From NCBI RefSeq assembly GCF_001632775.1, contig NZ_CP015249.1, forward strand, positions 600,686 through 664,685: 64,000 nt of DNA. Direction: 5' to 3'. The notes under the pieces are model-generated. The model saw nothing but the letters and a program-made list of their open reading frames with translations, ran no database searches and was not told the origin of the DNA. Numbering within the stretch: the stretch's first letter is position 1; the number at the start of each line of letters is the position of its first letter. Position numbers and translations under genes: made by a program. The stretch comes from Dokdonella koreensis DS-123 (lineage in GTDB: Bacteria; Pseudomonadota; Gammaproteobacteria; Xanthomonadales; Rhodanobacteraceae). This document shows, in pieces, positions 1 to 8,558 of the stretch.

Positions 1-1
1 A

Positions 2-664
2 TGCCTGACACGCGACCACGGCCGCGTCGGGCTGATCGCGCGGGGCGTCCGCCGCGAGCGGACGCGACTGCCGCGCGGCTTGTTGCAGCCGTTGCAGGCG
101 CTGCGGATCGACTGGATCGCGCGCGGCGAGCTCGGCACGCTGACCGCGGTCGAGCCCGCTGCCGCACCGGCCCGCTACGTCGGCGAGCCGCTGCTGGCAG
201 CGATGTACGTCAATGAGCTGGTGTTACGGCTGGTCGGGCGCGGCGATCCCCACGCGACGGCGTTCGAGCGCTATGCCGATTGCCTGCGGCGGCTGACGAC
301 GGCCGAACCGGTCGCCTGGACGCTGCGACGCTTCGAGCGCGACCTGCTGTCGGACCTGGGCTATGCGCTGGTGCTGACCACGAGCGGCGGTGCCGGAGCG
401 CCGATCGATGCGCAGGCCGACTACGCCTACGATCCGGAAGCCGGACCGCGGCCCTGGCGTGGCGAGACCGGCGGCTTGCGCGTCGGCGGCGGCAGCCTGC
501 TCGCGCTGGCGCAGGACCGCCTGCCCGATGCCGAGGGCCTGGAACAGCTGCGCCGGCTGATGCGCCGGGTGATTCGGCACCACCTGGGGGGCGCCAGCCT
601 GCACGCCTGGGGCATGACGCTGGCCGGGATTCAATCCAGCAGCCGGCCGATCGCCGAACAGTAG
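2..664 (+). CDS. recO: DNA repair protein RecO (5' end cut by window edge)
   Basis: The reading frame is already open at base 2, so the start lies outside the window; the internal TTG at 80 is not the start. The visible part (about 220 residues) begins inside the N-terminal OB-fold, with a segment reading LTRDHGRVGLIARGVRR, followed by the helical C-terminal domain typical of RecO. RecO helps RecR load RecA onto SSB-coated single-stranded DNA in gap repair. The zinc-binding cysteines of some RecO proteins are not present in the visible part, as is common in gammaproteobacteria. Its 3' end overlaps the convergent receiver-Hpt gene by 34 bases. Confidence 0.85.
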   Translation, partial: CLTRDHGRVGLIARGVRRERTRLPRGLLQPLQALRIDWIARGELGTLTAVEPAAAPARYVGEPLLAAMYVNELVLRLVGRGDPHATAFERYADCLRRLTTAEPVAWTLRRFERDLLSDLGYALVLTTSGGAGAPIDAQADYAYDPEAGPRPWRGETGGLRVGGGSLLALAQDRLPDAEGLEQLRRLMRRVIRHHLGGASLHAWGMTLAGIQSSSRPIAEQ

Positions 665-1338
665 GCGCGGAACTCGGCCAGCGCATCGTCGGGCCAGCCG
701 GTGCCGGCATCCAGGGCCTTGTGCAGGGCGGCGATCGCGCCGGTGAGGCCGGGCACGCCGCAGAATCCGGCCGACGCCTCGAGGCGATGCAGCCGGTCGC
801 GCAGCGCAGCCGTATCACGGGCCTGAGCCAGGTCCGCCAGTTCGCGCGGCAGCGCCAGCAGTTCCTGCCGCAGCAATGCCCGCAGGGCGTCGACGATGCC
901 GCGATCACCGCCAGCGGCGCGCAATGCCTGGTCGTCGTCGAGCCAGCCGCTGCGATCCTCGGGCAGGTTCAGTTCGGGCAGGTGCTGCAGCAGCAGCGCG
1001 TGCAGGGCCTCCACGCTGATCGGCTTGAGCACCACGGCGTCGAAGCCGGCCTCGCGCAGCGAGCGGTGGATGTCCGGATCGTTCGACGCCGTGGTCGCCC
1101 AGGCCCCGACGTGGCGGGCCGGGCCGGTGCCGGAACGGATCCGCTTGAGCGCGCCGGGGCCGTCCAACTGGGGCATGCGGGCGTCGAAGAGCAGCAGGTC
1201 GAACGGTTCGGCAGCGGCCAGGATCACCGCCTGGCGGCCGTCCACGGCCGCTACGCACTCACCGCCGAGCTGGCGGATCGCCTCGGTGAAGAACTGCAGC
1301 GTCAGCGGGTTGTCGTCGGCGACGAGGATGCGGGGCAT
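631..1338 (-). CDS. Orphan response regulator with receiver and Hpt-like domains
   Basis: The protein has about 235 residues. An N-terminal CheY-like receiver (residues 1-120) shows the acidic pair in LVADDNP, the phosphoacceptor Asp in LLFDARMP and the conserved Lys in VLKPIS. The C-terminal half is helical and contains LHRLEASAGFCGV, which resembles the histidine phosphotransfer (Hpt) motif. This combination usually occurs at the end of hybrid kinases of the BarA/EvgS type, but no kinase domain is present and no kinase gene is adjacent. The start is ATG at 1338, not the upstream TTG at 1344, because AAGGA lies 6 bases ahead of the ATG. The partner kinase is unknown. Confidence 0.75.
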   Translation of the reverse strand: MPRILVADDNPLTLQFFTEAIRQLGGECVAAVDGRQAVILAAAEPFDLLLFDARMPQLDGPGALKRIRSGTGPARHVGAWATTASNDPDIHRSLREAGFDAVVLKPISVEALHALLLQHLPELNLPEDRSGWLDDDQALRAAGGDRGIVDALRALLRQELLALPRELADLAQARDTAALRDRLHRLEASAGFCGVPGLTGAIAALHKALDAGTGWPDDALAEFRAYCSAIGRLLD

Positions 1339-1374
1339 CGGCAATCCTTGGCATTGAAGCGGTCTTCATCGACT

Positions 1375-1605
1375 CCAGGGCGAGTCATCCGTTCCCGGGC
1401 AGGCCTCGCCACGTTTGCGTGTCCGGGAACTGCTCGTCCAGACCCCGAACACGCGCAAAAGCGGCCGTGCGGGTTGGTCCTGGAACGCCGCCAGCGTGCG
1501 TTCGTGGCTGGACCTGACGGCCAGTCAGGCGTGGCGCCACGCAACACCTCCTGACGACGTTTCAGGACCAACGCGACCGGCCCGGGAGTGAATGACAGGT
1601 CCTGA
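1375..1605. repeat. Diverged copy A of a terminal-inverted-repeat, non-coding element
   Basis: This 231-bp stretch matches the element at 29874-30144 along its length, especially 1455-1572. It keeps the central hairpin CTGAC-ggcca-GTCAG and a long internal stem whose arms are GTTGGTCCTG (1473-1482) and CAGGACCAAC (1563-1572). The other copy has GGCCC/GGGCC at the same place, so the stem is preserved by a compensatory C-G to T-A change. The outer ends have decayed (CCAG and CTGA where copy B has CTAG). It contains no plausible ORF. It fills nearly all of the space between the receiver-Hpt gene and the ydbH-like gene. Confidence 0.75.
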
Positions 1606-1637
1606 TGTCAGAATGGCCCGTCATGATGGACCCGTCA

Positions 1638-4406
1638 ATGTCAGTCCGTTTGGGCCTCGCGCTCGCGATCCTCGTCGCCGCATTGCTGCCCGCGCCGGTG
1701 CGCGCGGGCCGCCTGGCGCTGGCCGTGGACCGCATCGACGGCCCGGCGCTTCAGGCGTCCGACCTGCGGCTGCAGGTGGATGAAGCGAGCGGCGAGGTCG
1801 TCGTCGAGGCGGCGCGGCTGGCCGTGCCGGCGTTGCGCTGGTCGGGCGATGCGCTGGCATGGCGCTGCCAGCTGCAGCAGCGCGGCGAGGAGAGCGGTTG
1901 TGCGGGGCCGCTGCGGAGCGCCGGCCTTGCCGGCGAGCTGAAGGTACGGGCCGATCCGCAGCAGATCGGATTGGCCTTCATCGGCAGCGCGGCCCGCATC
2001 GACCTGACGGTGCCGCGCAATGCCGGTCCGGTCCACATCCAGGTGCAGCGGCTTCCGCTGGCACCGTTGCAGGAGGCGCTCTCGGCCTGGCTGCCCGCGC
2101 GGATGCGGCTGCTGGGCGGCGACGTCGATGCCGACCTGCACTGGACGCCGGGCGAGCGAGTCGACGGGCGCTTCGCGGTGGCCGACCTGGGTCTGGAGGA
2201 CGCCGCGCGCGCGTTCGGGATCGAGGAACTCGACGGCCACGGCCAGGCCGAGGTCGAGTGGATCGACGGGCGGATGCGGGCCCACGCGCAGGTCGGCTTC
2301 GTCGACGGCACGTTGAGCGGGGGCGGCGAGCGCATCCGTCTGGCCGATGCGCCGGCCGATCTGGAACTGGCGCTGCAGGAAGGTGCTGACGGTCGCTGGG
2401 AGATCGATCGTTTCCAATGGGGCGATGCCGATGGCCTGGTCGCCACCGGCAGCGCCTCGCTCGATCCCGCGGCTCCGGCGCCGCTGGTCCGCCTGGCGCT
2501 CGATGTCGAGGGTGCGCGGCTTCCGGGGGCGGTGCAGCGCTACGGCCGATCCGCCTGGCGCGCTGCCGGGCTGGATCGGTTGCAGGTGACCGGCGCCGTG
2601 CGTGCGAGCCTGCGCGCCGAGGAAGGCCGCCTGGCTGGGTTCGCCGTCGACCTGGACGGCGTGACGGTGCGCGACGGCACGGCGGCGGCGTGGCAGAACC
2701 TGCACGGCCGCCTGGCCTGGGCCGGGCAAGGAGAAAGCGCGGTCAGCCGGCTCGGCTGGACATCCGCAACCGTGGCCGGCGTCGGTATCGGTCGCGGCAG
2801 CGTGGCATTGCACCTGCGCCCTGATGGCCTGGCGCTCGCGCAACCGGCACAACTGGCCGTACTGGGGGGCACGGTGGTGCTCGACCGCCTGGACATCGAC
2901 CTGCGCGAGAACGGCGGTCCCTGGCTGCAGGCCCGTTTTGCCGCCAGCGGGCTCCGCTACGACAGCGCCGACGGCCTCTACGCTGCGGCCGGCCTCGGCG
3001 TCGGCGGCGCATTGCAGCTGGAAGGCCCGGTGACACAGCCACGCCTGCGAGTGGATGCGCGGATCGAAGGCGGCGAGGTGCTGGCCGGCGCCCTCTACGT
3101 CCGCTTCCCGTCGACACCGGTCGCCGTCGGCCTGGATGCCGAACTGGCCGATGGCCGGATCGACGTCCATGCCCTGGACTGGCGCGATCCCGGTGTGCTC
3201 GACGTGCATGCGCGCGCGCGCATCGCGCTCGGCGAGGTGCCCGGCGTTGCGGCGCTGGAGCTGGACCTGCGCCAGGTCGAACTGGCGCCGGCGCTGGCAC
3301 GCTATGCGCAGAGCGCGCTGGCGGCCAAGGGCTATGGCGAGATCGCCGCCGATGGCGCGTTGTCCGGTCATCTGGCCTTCGGCGCGGACGGACTGGAGCG
3401 GCTCGATTTCGCCGCGCGCTCGGTCACGTTGCACGACGGCGGCGGCCGCTTCGCGGTGACCGGGCTCGACGGCGGTATCGACTGGCGCCATCGCGCCGAC
3501 CGGCCGCCCACCGCGCTGCAGTGGCGGTCGATGGAGCTGCTGCAGATTCCGCTCGGCGGTGCCAGCGCCCGGTTCGCGTCGCGTCGCGGACGGCTCGCCC
3601 TGGTCGAGGGCATCGGCATCGACGTGCTGGGCGGGCAGATCCGGCTGGAGCGCCTGGACCTGTTGCCGCGTTCGCCGCGCGGCGAGCGCTACAGCGCCTC
3701 GTTCGCCATCGCGGCGATCGAGATGGCGCAGCTCTCCAAGGTCTTCGGCTGGCCGAGCTTTCCGGGCAACCTCTCCGGCGGCATTCCCGAAGTGGTGCTG
3801 GCGGGCGACACGGTGGAGCTGCGCGGCGGCCTGGACCTGTACGTCTTCGACGGCTACCTCGGCCTCAGCGGCCTGCGGCTGGAGCGCCCGTTCGGCGTGG
3901 CACCGTCGCTGGCCGCCGACATCCACTTCCAGAATTTCGACCTGGAGCAGGTGACCAGTGCGTTCTCGCTCGGTGGCATGACCGGCCGTCTGGACGGCAC
4001 CATCGCCGACCTGCGGCTGGTCGACTGGGGCCTGGTCGGCTTCGACGCCTGGCTGCGCACGAAAGGGGGCGGCCGGATGAGCTACAAGGCGGTCAACGAC
4101 GTCGCCTCGCTGGGCGGCGGTGGAGGCCTGACCGCCAACCTGCAGACGATGGCGCTGCAACTGTTCGACACCTTCGGCTATCGGCGCTTCGGTATCCGCT
4201 GCCGGCTCCAGGCCGAGGTCTGCACGATGGCCGGCATCGAGCCGGCGTCCGCGCCGGTGGGTTCAGCCGGGGACGGCTACACTATCGTGGAGGGCGCCGG
4301 GCTTCCGCGCATCAGCATCGTCGGCCATCGGCGTCGTGTCGATTGGCCGGTGCTGGTCGAGCGCATCCGTGAGGCGACCTCGGGGCAGGGCCCGATCATC
4401 GAATGA
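1638..4406 (+). CDS. ydbH: YdbH-like AsmA-type envelope protein
   Basis: A large exported protein of about 922 residues with a signal peptide (MSVRLGLALAILVAALLPAPVRA, cleavage after residue 23) followed by long beta-rich, amphipathic sequence. Size, domain feel and the downstream YdbL-type gene match E. coli ydbH (879 aa), an AsmA-like bridge protein implicated with TamB and YhdP in moving phospholipid to the outer membrane. The C-terminal part holds the region annotated in databases as the YdbH 'dicarboxylate transport' domain, a name that does not reflect the present view. ATGs at 1605, 1623 and 1626 are alternative starts; 1638 is chosen because the signal peptide begins there and 1605 lies in the repeat element. 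Confidence 0.75.
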   Translation: MSVRLGLALAILVAALLPAPVRAGRLALAVDRIDGPALQASDLRLQVDEASGEVVVEAARLAVPALRWSGDALAWRCQLQQRGEESGCAGPLRSAGLAGELKVRADPQQIGLAFIGSAARIDLTVPRNAGPVHIQVQRLPLAPLQEALSAWLPARMRLLGGDVDADLHWTPGERVDGRFAVADLGLEDAARAFGIEELDGHGQAEVEWIDGRMRAHAQVGFVDGTLSGGGERIRLADAPADLELALQEGADGRWEIDRFQWGDADGLVATGSASLDPAAPAPLVRLALDVEGARLPGAVQRYGRSAWRAAGLDRLQVTGAVRASLRAEEGRLAGFAVDLDGVTVRDGTAAAWQNLHGRLAWAGQGESAVSRLGWTSATVAGVGIGRGSVALHLRPDGLALAQPAQLAVLGGTVVLDRLDIDLRENGGPWLQARFAASGLRYDSADGLYAAAGLGVGGALQLEGPVTQPRLRVDARIEGGEVLAGALYVRFPSTPVAVGLDAELADGRIDVHALDWRDPGVLDVHARARIALGEVPGVAALELDLRQVELAPALARYAQSALAAKGYGEIAADGALSGHLAFGADGLERLDFAARSVTLHDGGGRFAVTGLDGGIDWRHRADRPPTALQWRSMELLQIPLGGASARFASRRGRLALVEGIGIDVLGGQIRLERLDLLPRSPRGERYSASFAIAAIEMAQLSKVFGWPSFPGNLSGGIPEVVLAGDTVELRGGLDLYVFDGYLGLSGLRLERPFGVAPSLAADIHFQNFDLEQVTSAFSLGGMTGRLDGTIADLRLVDWGLVGFDAWLRTKGGGRMSYKAVNDVASLGGGGGLTANLQTMALQLFDTFGYRRFGIRCRLQAEVCTMAGIEPASAPVGSAGDGYTIVEGAGLPRISIVGHRRRVDWPVLVERIREATSGQGPIIE

Positions 4407-4428
4407 ACGCGTCAACGAAGGAGTAGGC

Positions 4429-5028
4429 ATGCGCAAGCTCGTCGTCTGGTCCGCACTCGCGCTGGCAGCTGCGCTGCCGGTGGCCTGCGTGACGATCAAC
4501 GTCTATTTTCCCGCCGCGGCCGCCGAGAAGGCGGCCGAGCAGTTCGTCGGCAAGGTGTTCGGCGACGTGCCGGAGGGCAAGCCGGTCGAGCCGGAACCGG
4601 AGACCAAGCACGAGCCCAAGCCGCCCGGCGCGATGCTGATCGACCTGCTGATTCCCAGCGCGCAGGCGCAGACGCCGGACCTCAGCATCCAGACGCCGCA
4701 GCTGCAGGCGATCCAGACGCGCATGCGCCAGCGCTTCGACGGCCGCCTCGCGGCCGCGTTCACCTCGGGCGCCGTCGGCCTGACGCGCGACGGCCAGATC
4801 GCGATCCGCGATGCCGCTGCCGTGCCGCTGGCCGAGCGCGCCGCGCTCAACCAGGCGGTCGCCGACGACAATCGCGACCGCCAGGCGGTCTATCGCGAGA
4901 TCGCCGTCGCCAACGACCATCCGGAGTGGGAGGCGCAGATCCGCGAGACCTTCGCCAAGCAGTGGCTGCAGCAGGCGCGTCCGGGTTGGTACTATCAGGA
5001 TGCTTCCGGCGCCTGGAAGCAGAAGTAG
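4429..5028 (+). CDS. ydbL: YdbL/DUF1318 family protein with lipoprotein-like N-terminus
   Basis: 199 residues. The last 90 residues match the DUF1318 (YdbL) family, including the closing ARPGWYYQ...WKQK, which parallels ARPGEYVQ...WVRK in E. coli YdbL. The N-terminus is a hydrophobic signal with Cys20 in LPVAC (an imperfect lipobox, since Pro sits at -3), followed by VTINVYFP. That short segment recalls the small lipoprotein YnbE, encoded between ydbH and ydbL in E. coli, so this may be a YnbE-YdbL fusion. A Pro/Glu/Lys-rich linker joins the parts. AAGGAG lies 5-6 bases ahead of the ATG, and the gene is 22 bases behind the ydbH-like gene, in one operon. Confidence 0.75.
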   Translation: MRKLVVWSALALAAALPVACVTINVYFPAAAAEKAAEQFVGKVFGDVPEGKPVEPEPETKHEPKPPGAMLIDLLIPSAQAQTPDLSIQTPQLQAIQTRMRQRFDGRLAAAFTSGAVGLTRDGQIAIRDAAAVPLAERAALNQAVADDNRDRQAVYREIAVANDHPEWEAQIRETFAKQWLQQARPGWYYQDASGAWKQK

Positions 5029-5051
5029 CCCGCACTCCCCCGTATCCCTGC

Positions 5052-5079
5052 AACGGCCCGCCGCTCGCGGCGGGCCGTT
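5052..5079 (+). terminator. Hairpin terminator after ydbH-ydbL
   Basis: A perfect inverted repeat, AACGGCCCGCCGC / GCGGCGGGCCGTT, lies 23 bases after the ydbL stop and is followed by CGTCGTTT. It ends 14 bases before the rlmD start, so it separates the two transcription units unless there is read-through. Confidence 0.7.
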
Positions 5080-5092
5080 CGTCGTTTCCGCC

Positions 5093-6391
5093 ATGCAGCC
5101 GCTAGCCGAAGTCGATATCACCGATCTGTCCCATGATGGCCGCGGGGTCGCCCGCCTCCACGACAAGGCCGTTTTCGTCGCCGGCGCGCTGCCGGGCGAG
5201 CGCGCACGCATCCGCATCGTGCGAAGGCATCGCAGCTTCGACGAGGCCAAGGTCGAGGAGCTGCTGGTGCGCTCGGCCGAGCGCATCGAGCCGCGCTGCG
5301 TGCACTTCGGCACCTGTGGAGGCTGCGCCTTGCAGCACCTGCCGACGGACCGGCAGATCGCCGCCAAGCAGCGCGTGCTGGCCGAGAATTTCGAGCGGAT
5401 CGGCAAGGTGGCCCCGCGGACCTGGCTGGAACCGCTGACCGACGCACCCTGGGGCTACCGGCGCAAGGGCCGGCTTTCGGTCAAGTGGGTCGAAAAAAAG
5501 GGCAAGGTGCTGGTCGGCTTCCGCGAGGAGGACCCGCGCTTCGTCGCCGATCTTTCGGTCTGCCATACGCTGCTGCCGCAGGTGGGCGAACGGATCGGAG
5601 CCTTGAGCGAACTGATCGCCGGTCTCGACGCCAAGCGCGAGATCGCGCAGATCGAGATCGCCGCCGACGACCGGACGACGGCACTGGTGTTCCGGCACCT
5701 GGTGCCGCTCGGCGACGAGGATCGCGCCCGGCTGGTCGCGTTCGGGCGCACCCACGACCTGGCGATCCTGCTGCAGCCCAAGGGGCCCGACAGCGTCCAG
5801 GCACTCGAACCGGAGCGGATCGACCTGCGCTTCCGCATCCCGGCGGCGGACGTCGAGCTGATGTTCCGGCCGCTCGACTTCATCCAGGTCAACGCCGGCA
5901 TGAACCAGCGCATGCTCGCGCAGGCGCTGGACCTGCTCGACCTGCGCGAGGACGATCGCGTACTGGACCTGTTCTGCGGCCTCGGCAATTTCACGCTGCC
6001 GATCGCGCGGTGGGCCGGCAGTGTCGTCGGTGTCGAGGGCGAGGCCGGCCTGGTCGCGCGTGCCGGTGACAACGCGCGCCACAACGGCATCGACAACGCG
6101 GTGTTCCATGCCGCCGATCTCGCGCAGGACCAGCGCGCCGCCGGCTGGGCCAAGGCCGGCTACGACAAGCTGCTGCTCGATCCGCCGCGATCGGGCGCCG
6201 CCGCGGTGCTCGACTACCTGCCGCGCAAGGGCACCGATCGCGTCGTCTACGTGTCCTGCCATCCCGGCTCGCTCGCGCGCGATGCCGGTATCCTGGTCGA
6301 GCGCCACGGCTTCCGCCTCAGCACGGCCGGCGTCATGGACATGTTTCCGCATACGGCGCACGTCGAATCGATCGCCTTGTTCGAGCGCTGA
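5093..6391 (+). CDS. rlmD: 23S rRNA (uracil-1939-C5)-methyltransferase RlmD
   Basis: 432 residues, the usual RumA/RlmD size. An N-terminal TRAM domain (residues 1-60) is followed by the iron-sulfur cysteines Cys69, Cys75, Cys78 (RCVHFGTCGGC) and Cys157 (SVCHT), which ligate a [4Fe-4S] cluster. The C-terminal Rossmann fold has the SAM loop LDLFCGLGNFTLP, the substrate motif LDPPRSG, the nucleophile Cys in YVSCHPGSLARD and the catalytic Glu in HTAHVESIALFER. It methylates U1939 of 23S rRNA. The frame stays open upstream to 4811 inside ydbL, but homology begins at the ATG at 5093. The CYTH gene follows 11 bases after the stop. Confidence 0.93.
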   Translation: MQPLAEVDITDLSHDGRGVARLHDKAVFVAGALPGERARIRIVRRHRSFDEAKVEELLVRSAERIEPRCVHFGTCGGCALQHLPTDRQIAAKQRVLAENFERIGKVAPRTWLEPLTDAPWGYRRKGRLSVKWVEKKGKVLVGFREEDPRFVADLSVCHTLLPQVGERIGALSELIAGLDAKREIAQIEIAADDRTTALVFRHLVPLGDEDRARLVAFGRTHDLAILLQPKGPDSVQALEPERIDLRFRIPAADVELMFRPLDFIQVNAGMNQRMLAQALDLLDLREDDRVLDLFCGLGNFTLPIARWAGSVVGVEGEAGLVARAGDNARHNGIDNAVFHAADLAQDQRAAGWAKAGYDKLLLDPPRSGAAAVLDYLPRKGTDRVVYVSCHPGSLARDAGILVERHGFRLSTAGVMDMFPHTAHVESIALFER

Positions 6392-6402
6392 GGAGACGCG
6401 CC

Positions 6403-6918
6403 GTGGCCGTGGAGATCGAACGCAAGTTCCTGGTCGCCGGCGAGACCTGGCGCGCACAGGCCTCGCGTCGCCTGCGGATGGTCCAGGCCTATCTGGCCGG
6501 GCCGTTGCCGGGCATTGCGGGTGCGCCGCGGTGTTCGGTCCGCGTGCGCATCGCCGGCGAGCGCGCCTGGCTCAACATCAAGTCGCTGCAGGTCGGCATC
6601 ACGCGGCAGGAGTTCGAGTATCCCATCCCGCCGGACGACGCCGAGGCGATGCTGGCATTGGCGGGTGGACGGATCGAGAAGGTCCGGCATTTCGTCGCGA
6701 TCGAGGGCCACGTGTTCGAAGTCGACGAGTTTCTCGGCGACAATGCCGGCCTGGTGGTGGCGGAGATCGAGCTCGACGCCGAGGACCGGCGGCATCCGGC
6801 GCCGGACTGGCTCGGTCGCGAGGTCAGTCACCTGCCGCGCTACTACAACGTGAACCTGGTCGATCGCCCGTACACGCGCTGGACACCGTCCGAGCGGGCC
6901 GGCGAGGACCTGCCGTGA
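6403..6918 (+). CDS. CYTH domain protein (triphosphate tunnel metalloenzyme)
   Basis: 171 residues. The diagnostic ExExK motif is at residues 4-8 (VEIERKFL), and alternating charged strands run through the protein as in the CYTH beta-tunnel. The closing region (SHLPRYYNVNLVDRPYTRW) is typical of the YgiF/NE1496-like single-domain group. These enzymes hydrolyse inorganic triphosphate or nucleoside triphosphates; a class IV adenylate cyclase role is less likely. The start is GTG at 6403, with GAGGAG about 8 bases upstream. It lies just behind rlmD, probably cotranscribed. Confidence 0.85.
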   Translation: MAVEIERKFLVAGETWRAQASRRLRMVQAYLAGPLPGIAGAPRCSVRVRIAGERAWLNIKSLQVGITRQEFEYPIPPDDAEAMLALAGGRIEKVRHFVAIEGHVFEVDEFLGDNAGLVVAEIELDAEDRRHPAPDWLGREVSHLPRYYNVNLVDRPYTRWTPSERAGEDLP

Positions 6919-7000
6919 GGCACGCCGCCGGTTGGCCACCCGGCTGCCGGCATCCGGTCAAGACAGCGACGCATTCAACCCTTACCTTCGTGCAACGCCC

Positions 7001-8014
7001 ATGCTGATCATCGGAATCCCCGGCAAGACGCTGACGACCGTCGACCGCGCGTGGCTCGCGCAGCCGCAGGTCAGCGGCGTGATCCTGTTCTCGCGCAACT
7101 TCGAGCATCGGCAGCAGGTCGCCGCGCTGATCGAGGCGATCCGCGAATGCCGCCCGCAGGACTTCGTGGTCTGCGTCGACCAGGAGGGCGGCCCGGTCCA
7201 GCGGTTCCGTGACGGCTTCACGCGCCTGCCCGCGCTGGCGCGCATCGGCGAGATCCACGACCGCGATCCGGCGCTGGCCGTGGCGCTGGCCGAGGAACAC
7301 GCCTGGCTGATGGCCAGCGAGATGCGGGCGATCGGCGTCGACATCTCGTTCGCGCCGGTGGCCGACCTCGCGCGCGGCAACCGCGCCATCGGCGAACGCG
7401 CGTTCCATGCCGATCCCCTGGTCGTGTCCGAGCTGCTGCTCGCCTACCTTCGCGGCATGCGCATCGCCGGCATGGCCGCCACGCTCAAGCACTTCCCGGG
7501 ACACGGCTCGGTGGCCGAGGACACCCACTTCGACGCCGCCGTCGATCCGCGCCCGCTCGACGAGCTGCTGCGGACCGACCTGCTGCCGTTTGCCGACGCG
7601 GTGACCGCCGGTGCCGAAGCCGTCATGCTGGCCCATGTCCTCTACCCGGCGGTGGATGGCCGTGCGGCCGGTTTCTCGCCGGTCTGGATCGGTGAGGTGC
7701 TGCGCGAGCGTATGGGGTTCCGCGGGCTCGTCGTCGGCGACGACATCGGCATGGCGGCCGCCGAGGGCGTCGGTGGCATCGCGGCACGGATCGAGGCGCA
7801 CCGGCAGGCCGGCTGCGACCTCGTGCTGGCCTGCAATCCGTCGATCGTGGCCGAGGCGCTGGACGCCACCGCCCAGGTGCCGGCGTGTCCGGCCGGGCGC
7901 CTGGCGCTGCTGCAGGGAGCGGCACCGCAGGCCTGGGAGGCACTGGTGGATAATCCGCAGCGGGACAGCTTCATCGCGCGCGTCACCGCGCTCGATGCCA
8001 CAGCGAGGGTTTGA
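7001..8014 (+). CDS. nagZ: Beta-N-acetylhexosaminidase NagZ
   Basis: 337 residues, glycoside hydrolase family 3. Landmarks are VDQEGGPVQRF near residue 65, the family signature KHFPGHG near residue 163 and the general acid/base Asp-His pair just after it (EDTH), then MLAHVLYP and the nucleophile Asp in GLVVGDDIGM. It is cytoplasmic, with no signal peptide. NagZ removes GlcNAc from anhydro-muropeptides in peptidoglycan recycling, and its product feeds AmpR-type beta-lactamase control where that exists. The next gene (hpt-type) begins 4 bases after the stop, so nagZ leads a three-gene unit. Confidence 0.93.
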   Translation: MLIIGIPGKTLTTVDRAWLAQPQVSGVILFSRNFEHRQQVAALIEAIRECRPQDFVVCVDQEGGPVQRFRDGFTRLPALARIGEIHDRDPALAVALAEEHAWLMASEMRAIGVDISFAPVADLARGNRAIGERAFHADPLVVSELLLAYLRGMRIAGMAATLKHFPGHGSVAEDTHFDAAVDPRPLDELLRTDLLPFADAVTAGAEAVMLAHVLYPAVDGRAAGFSPVWIGEVLRERMGFRGLVVGDDIGMAAAEGVGGIAARIEAHRQAGCDLVLACNPSIVAEALDATAQVPACPAGRLALLQGAAPQAWEALVDNPQRDSFIARVTALDATARV

Positions 8015-8018
8015 GAGC

Positions 8019-8558
8019 ATGAGCGACATCGATTTCACCACCGCGCGGCAGCGCGCCGAGCTGGTCCACGACGAGGCGGCGCTGACCGCGGCGATCGCGC
8101 GCGTCGGCCGCGAGATCGACGCACATCTCGGCGACGAGACCGCGGTGTTCCTGCCGGTCATGCAAGGCGGCCTGGTCTTCGCCGGCCAGCTGGCGACGCG
8201 GATCAAGGCTGGCCTGGAGTTCGACTACGTTCACGCGACGCGCTACCGCGGCGGCACCCTGGGCGGCGGCTTGGTCTGGTTGCGCCAGCCGGCATTGCTG
8301 CTCGGCGGCCGCACCGTGCTGCTGGTCGACGACATCCTCGACGAGGGCACCACGCTCAAGGGCATCCGCGACTTCTGCCTCGAGCAGGGCGCGCAGCGCG
8401 TGCTGATCGCCGTGCTCTGCGAGAAGCGGCACGGCCGCACCGTGCCGGGGCTGGCCGCCGACTTCGTCGGCGTCGAAGTGCCCGATCGCTACGTGTTCGG
8501 CTTCGGCATGGACTATCACGAGCAAGGCCGCAACCTGCCGGGAATCTACGCACTATGA
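8019..8558 (+). CDS. hpt: Hypoxanthine-guanine phosphoribosyltransferase
   Basis: 179 residues of the type I phosphoribosyltransferase fold. The PRPP-binding loop is seen as VLLVDDILDEGTTLKGI, with the acidic pair, and the pyrophosphate loop as VMQGGLVFAGQL. The C-terminal FVGVEVPDRYVFGFGMDY matches the purine-recognition segment of hypoxanthine PRTs. It converts hypoxanthine (or guanine) and PRPP to IMP (GMP). It overlaps the next gene by 4 bases (ATGA). This is functionally neat, because the next enzyme releases hypoxanthine or adenine from methylthio-nucleosides. Confidence 0.88.
   Translation: MSDIDFTTARQRAELVHDEAALTAAIARVGREIDAHLGDETAVFLPVMQGGLVFAGQLATRIKAGLEFDYVHATRYRGGTLGGGLVWLRQPALLLGGRTVLLVDDILDEGTTLKGIRDFCLEQGAQRVLIAVLCEKRHGRTVPGLAADFVGVEVPDRYVFGFGMDYHEQGRNLPGIYAL

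Noticed and set aside
1641-4160. 839-aa minus-strand ORF opposite the ydbH-like gene
   Set aside because: Antisense shadow; the plus-strand frame has a signal peptide and a family match.
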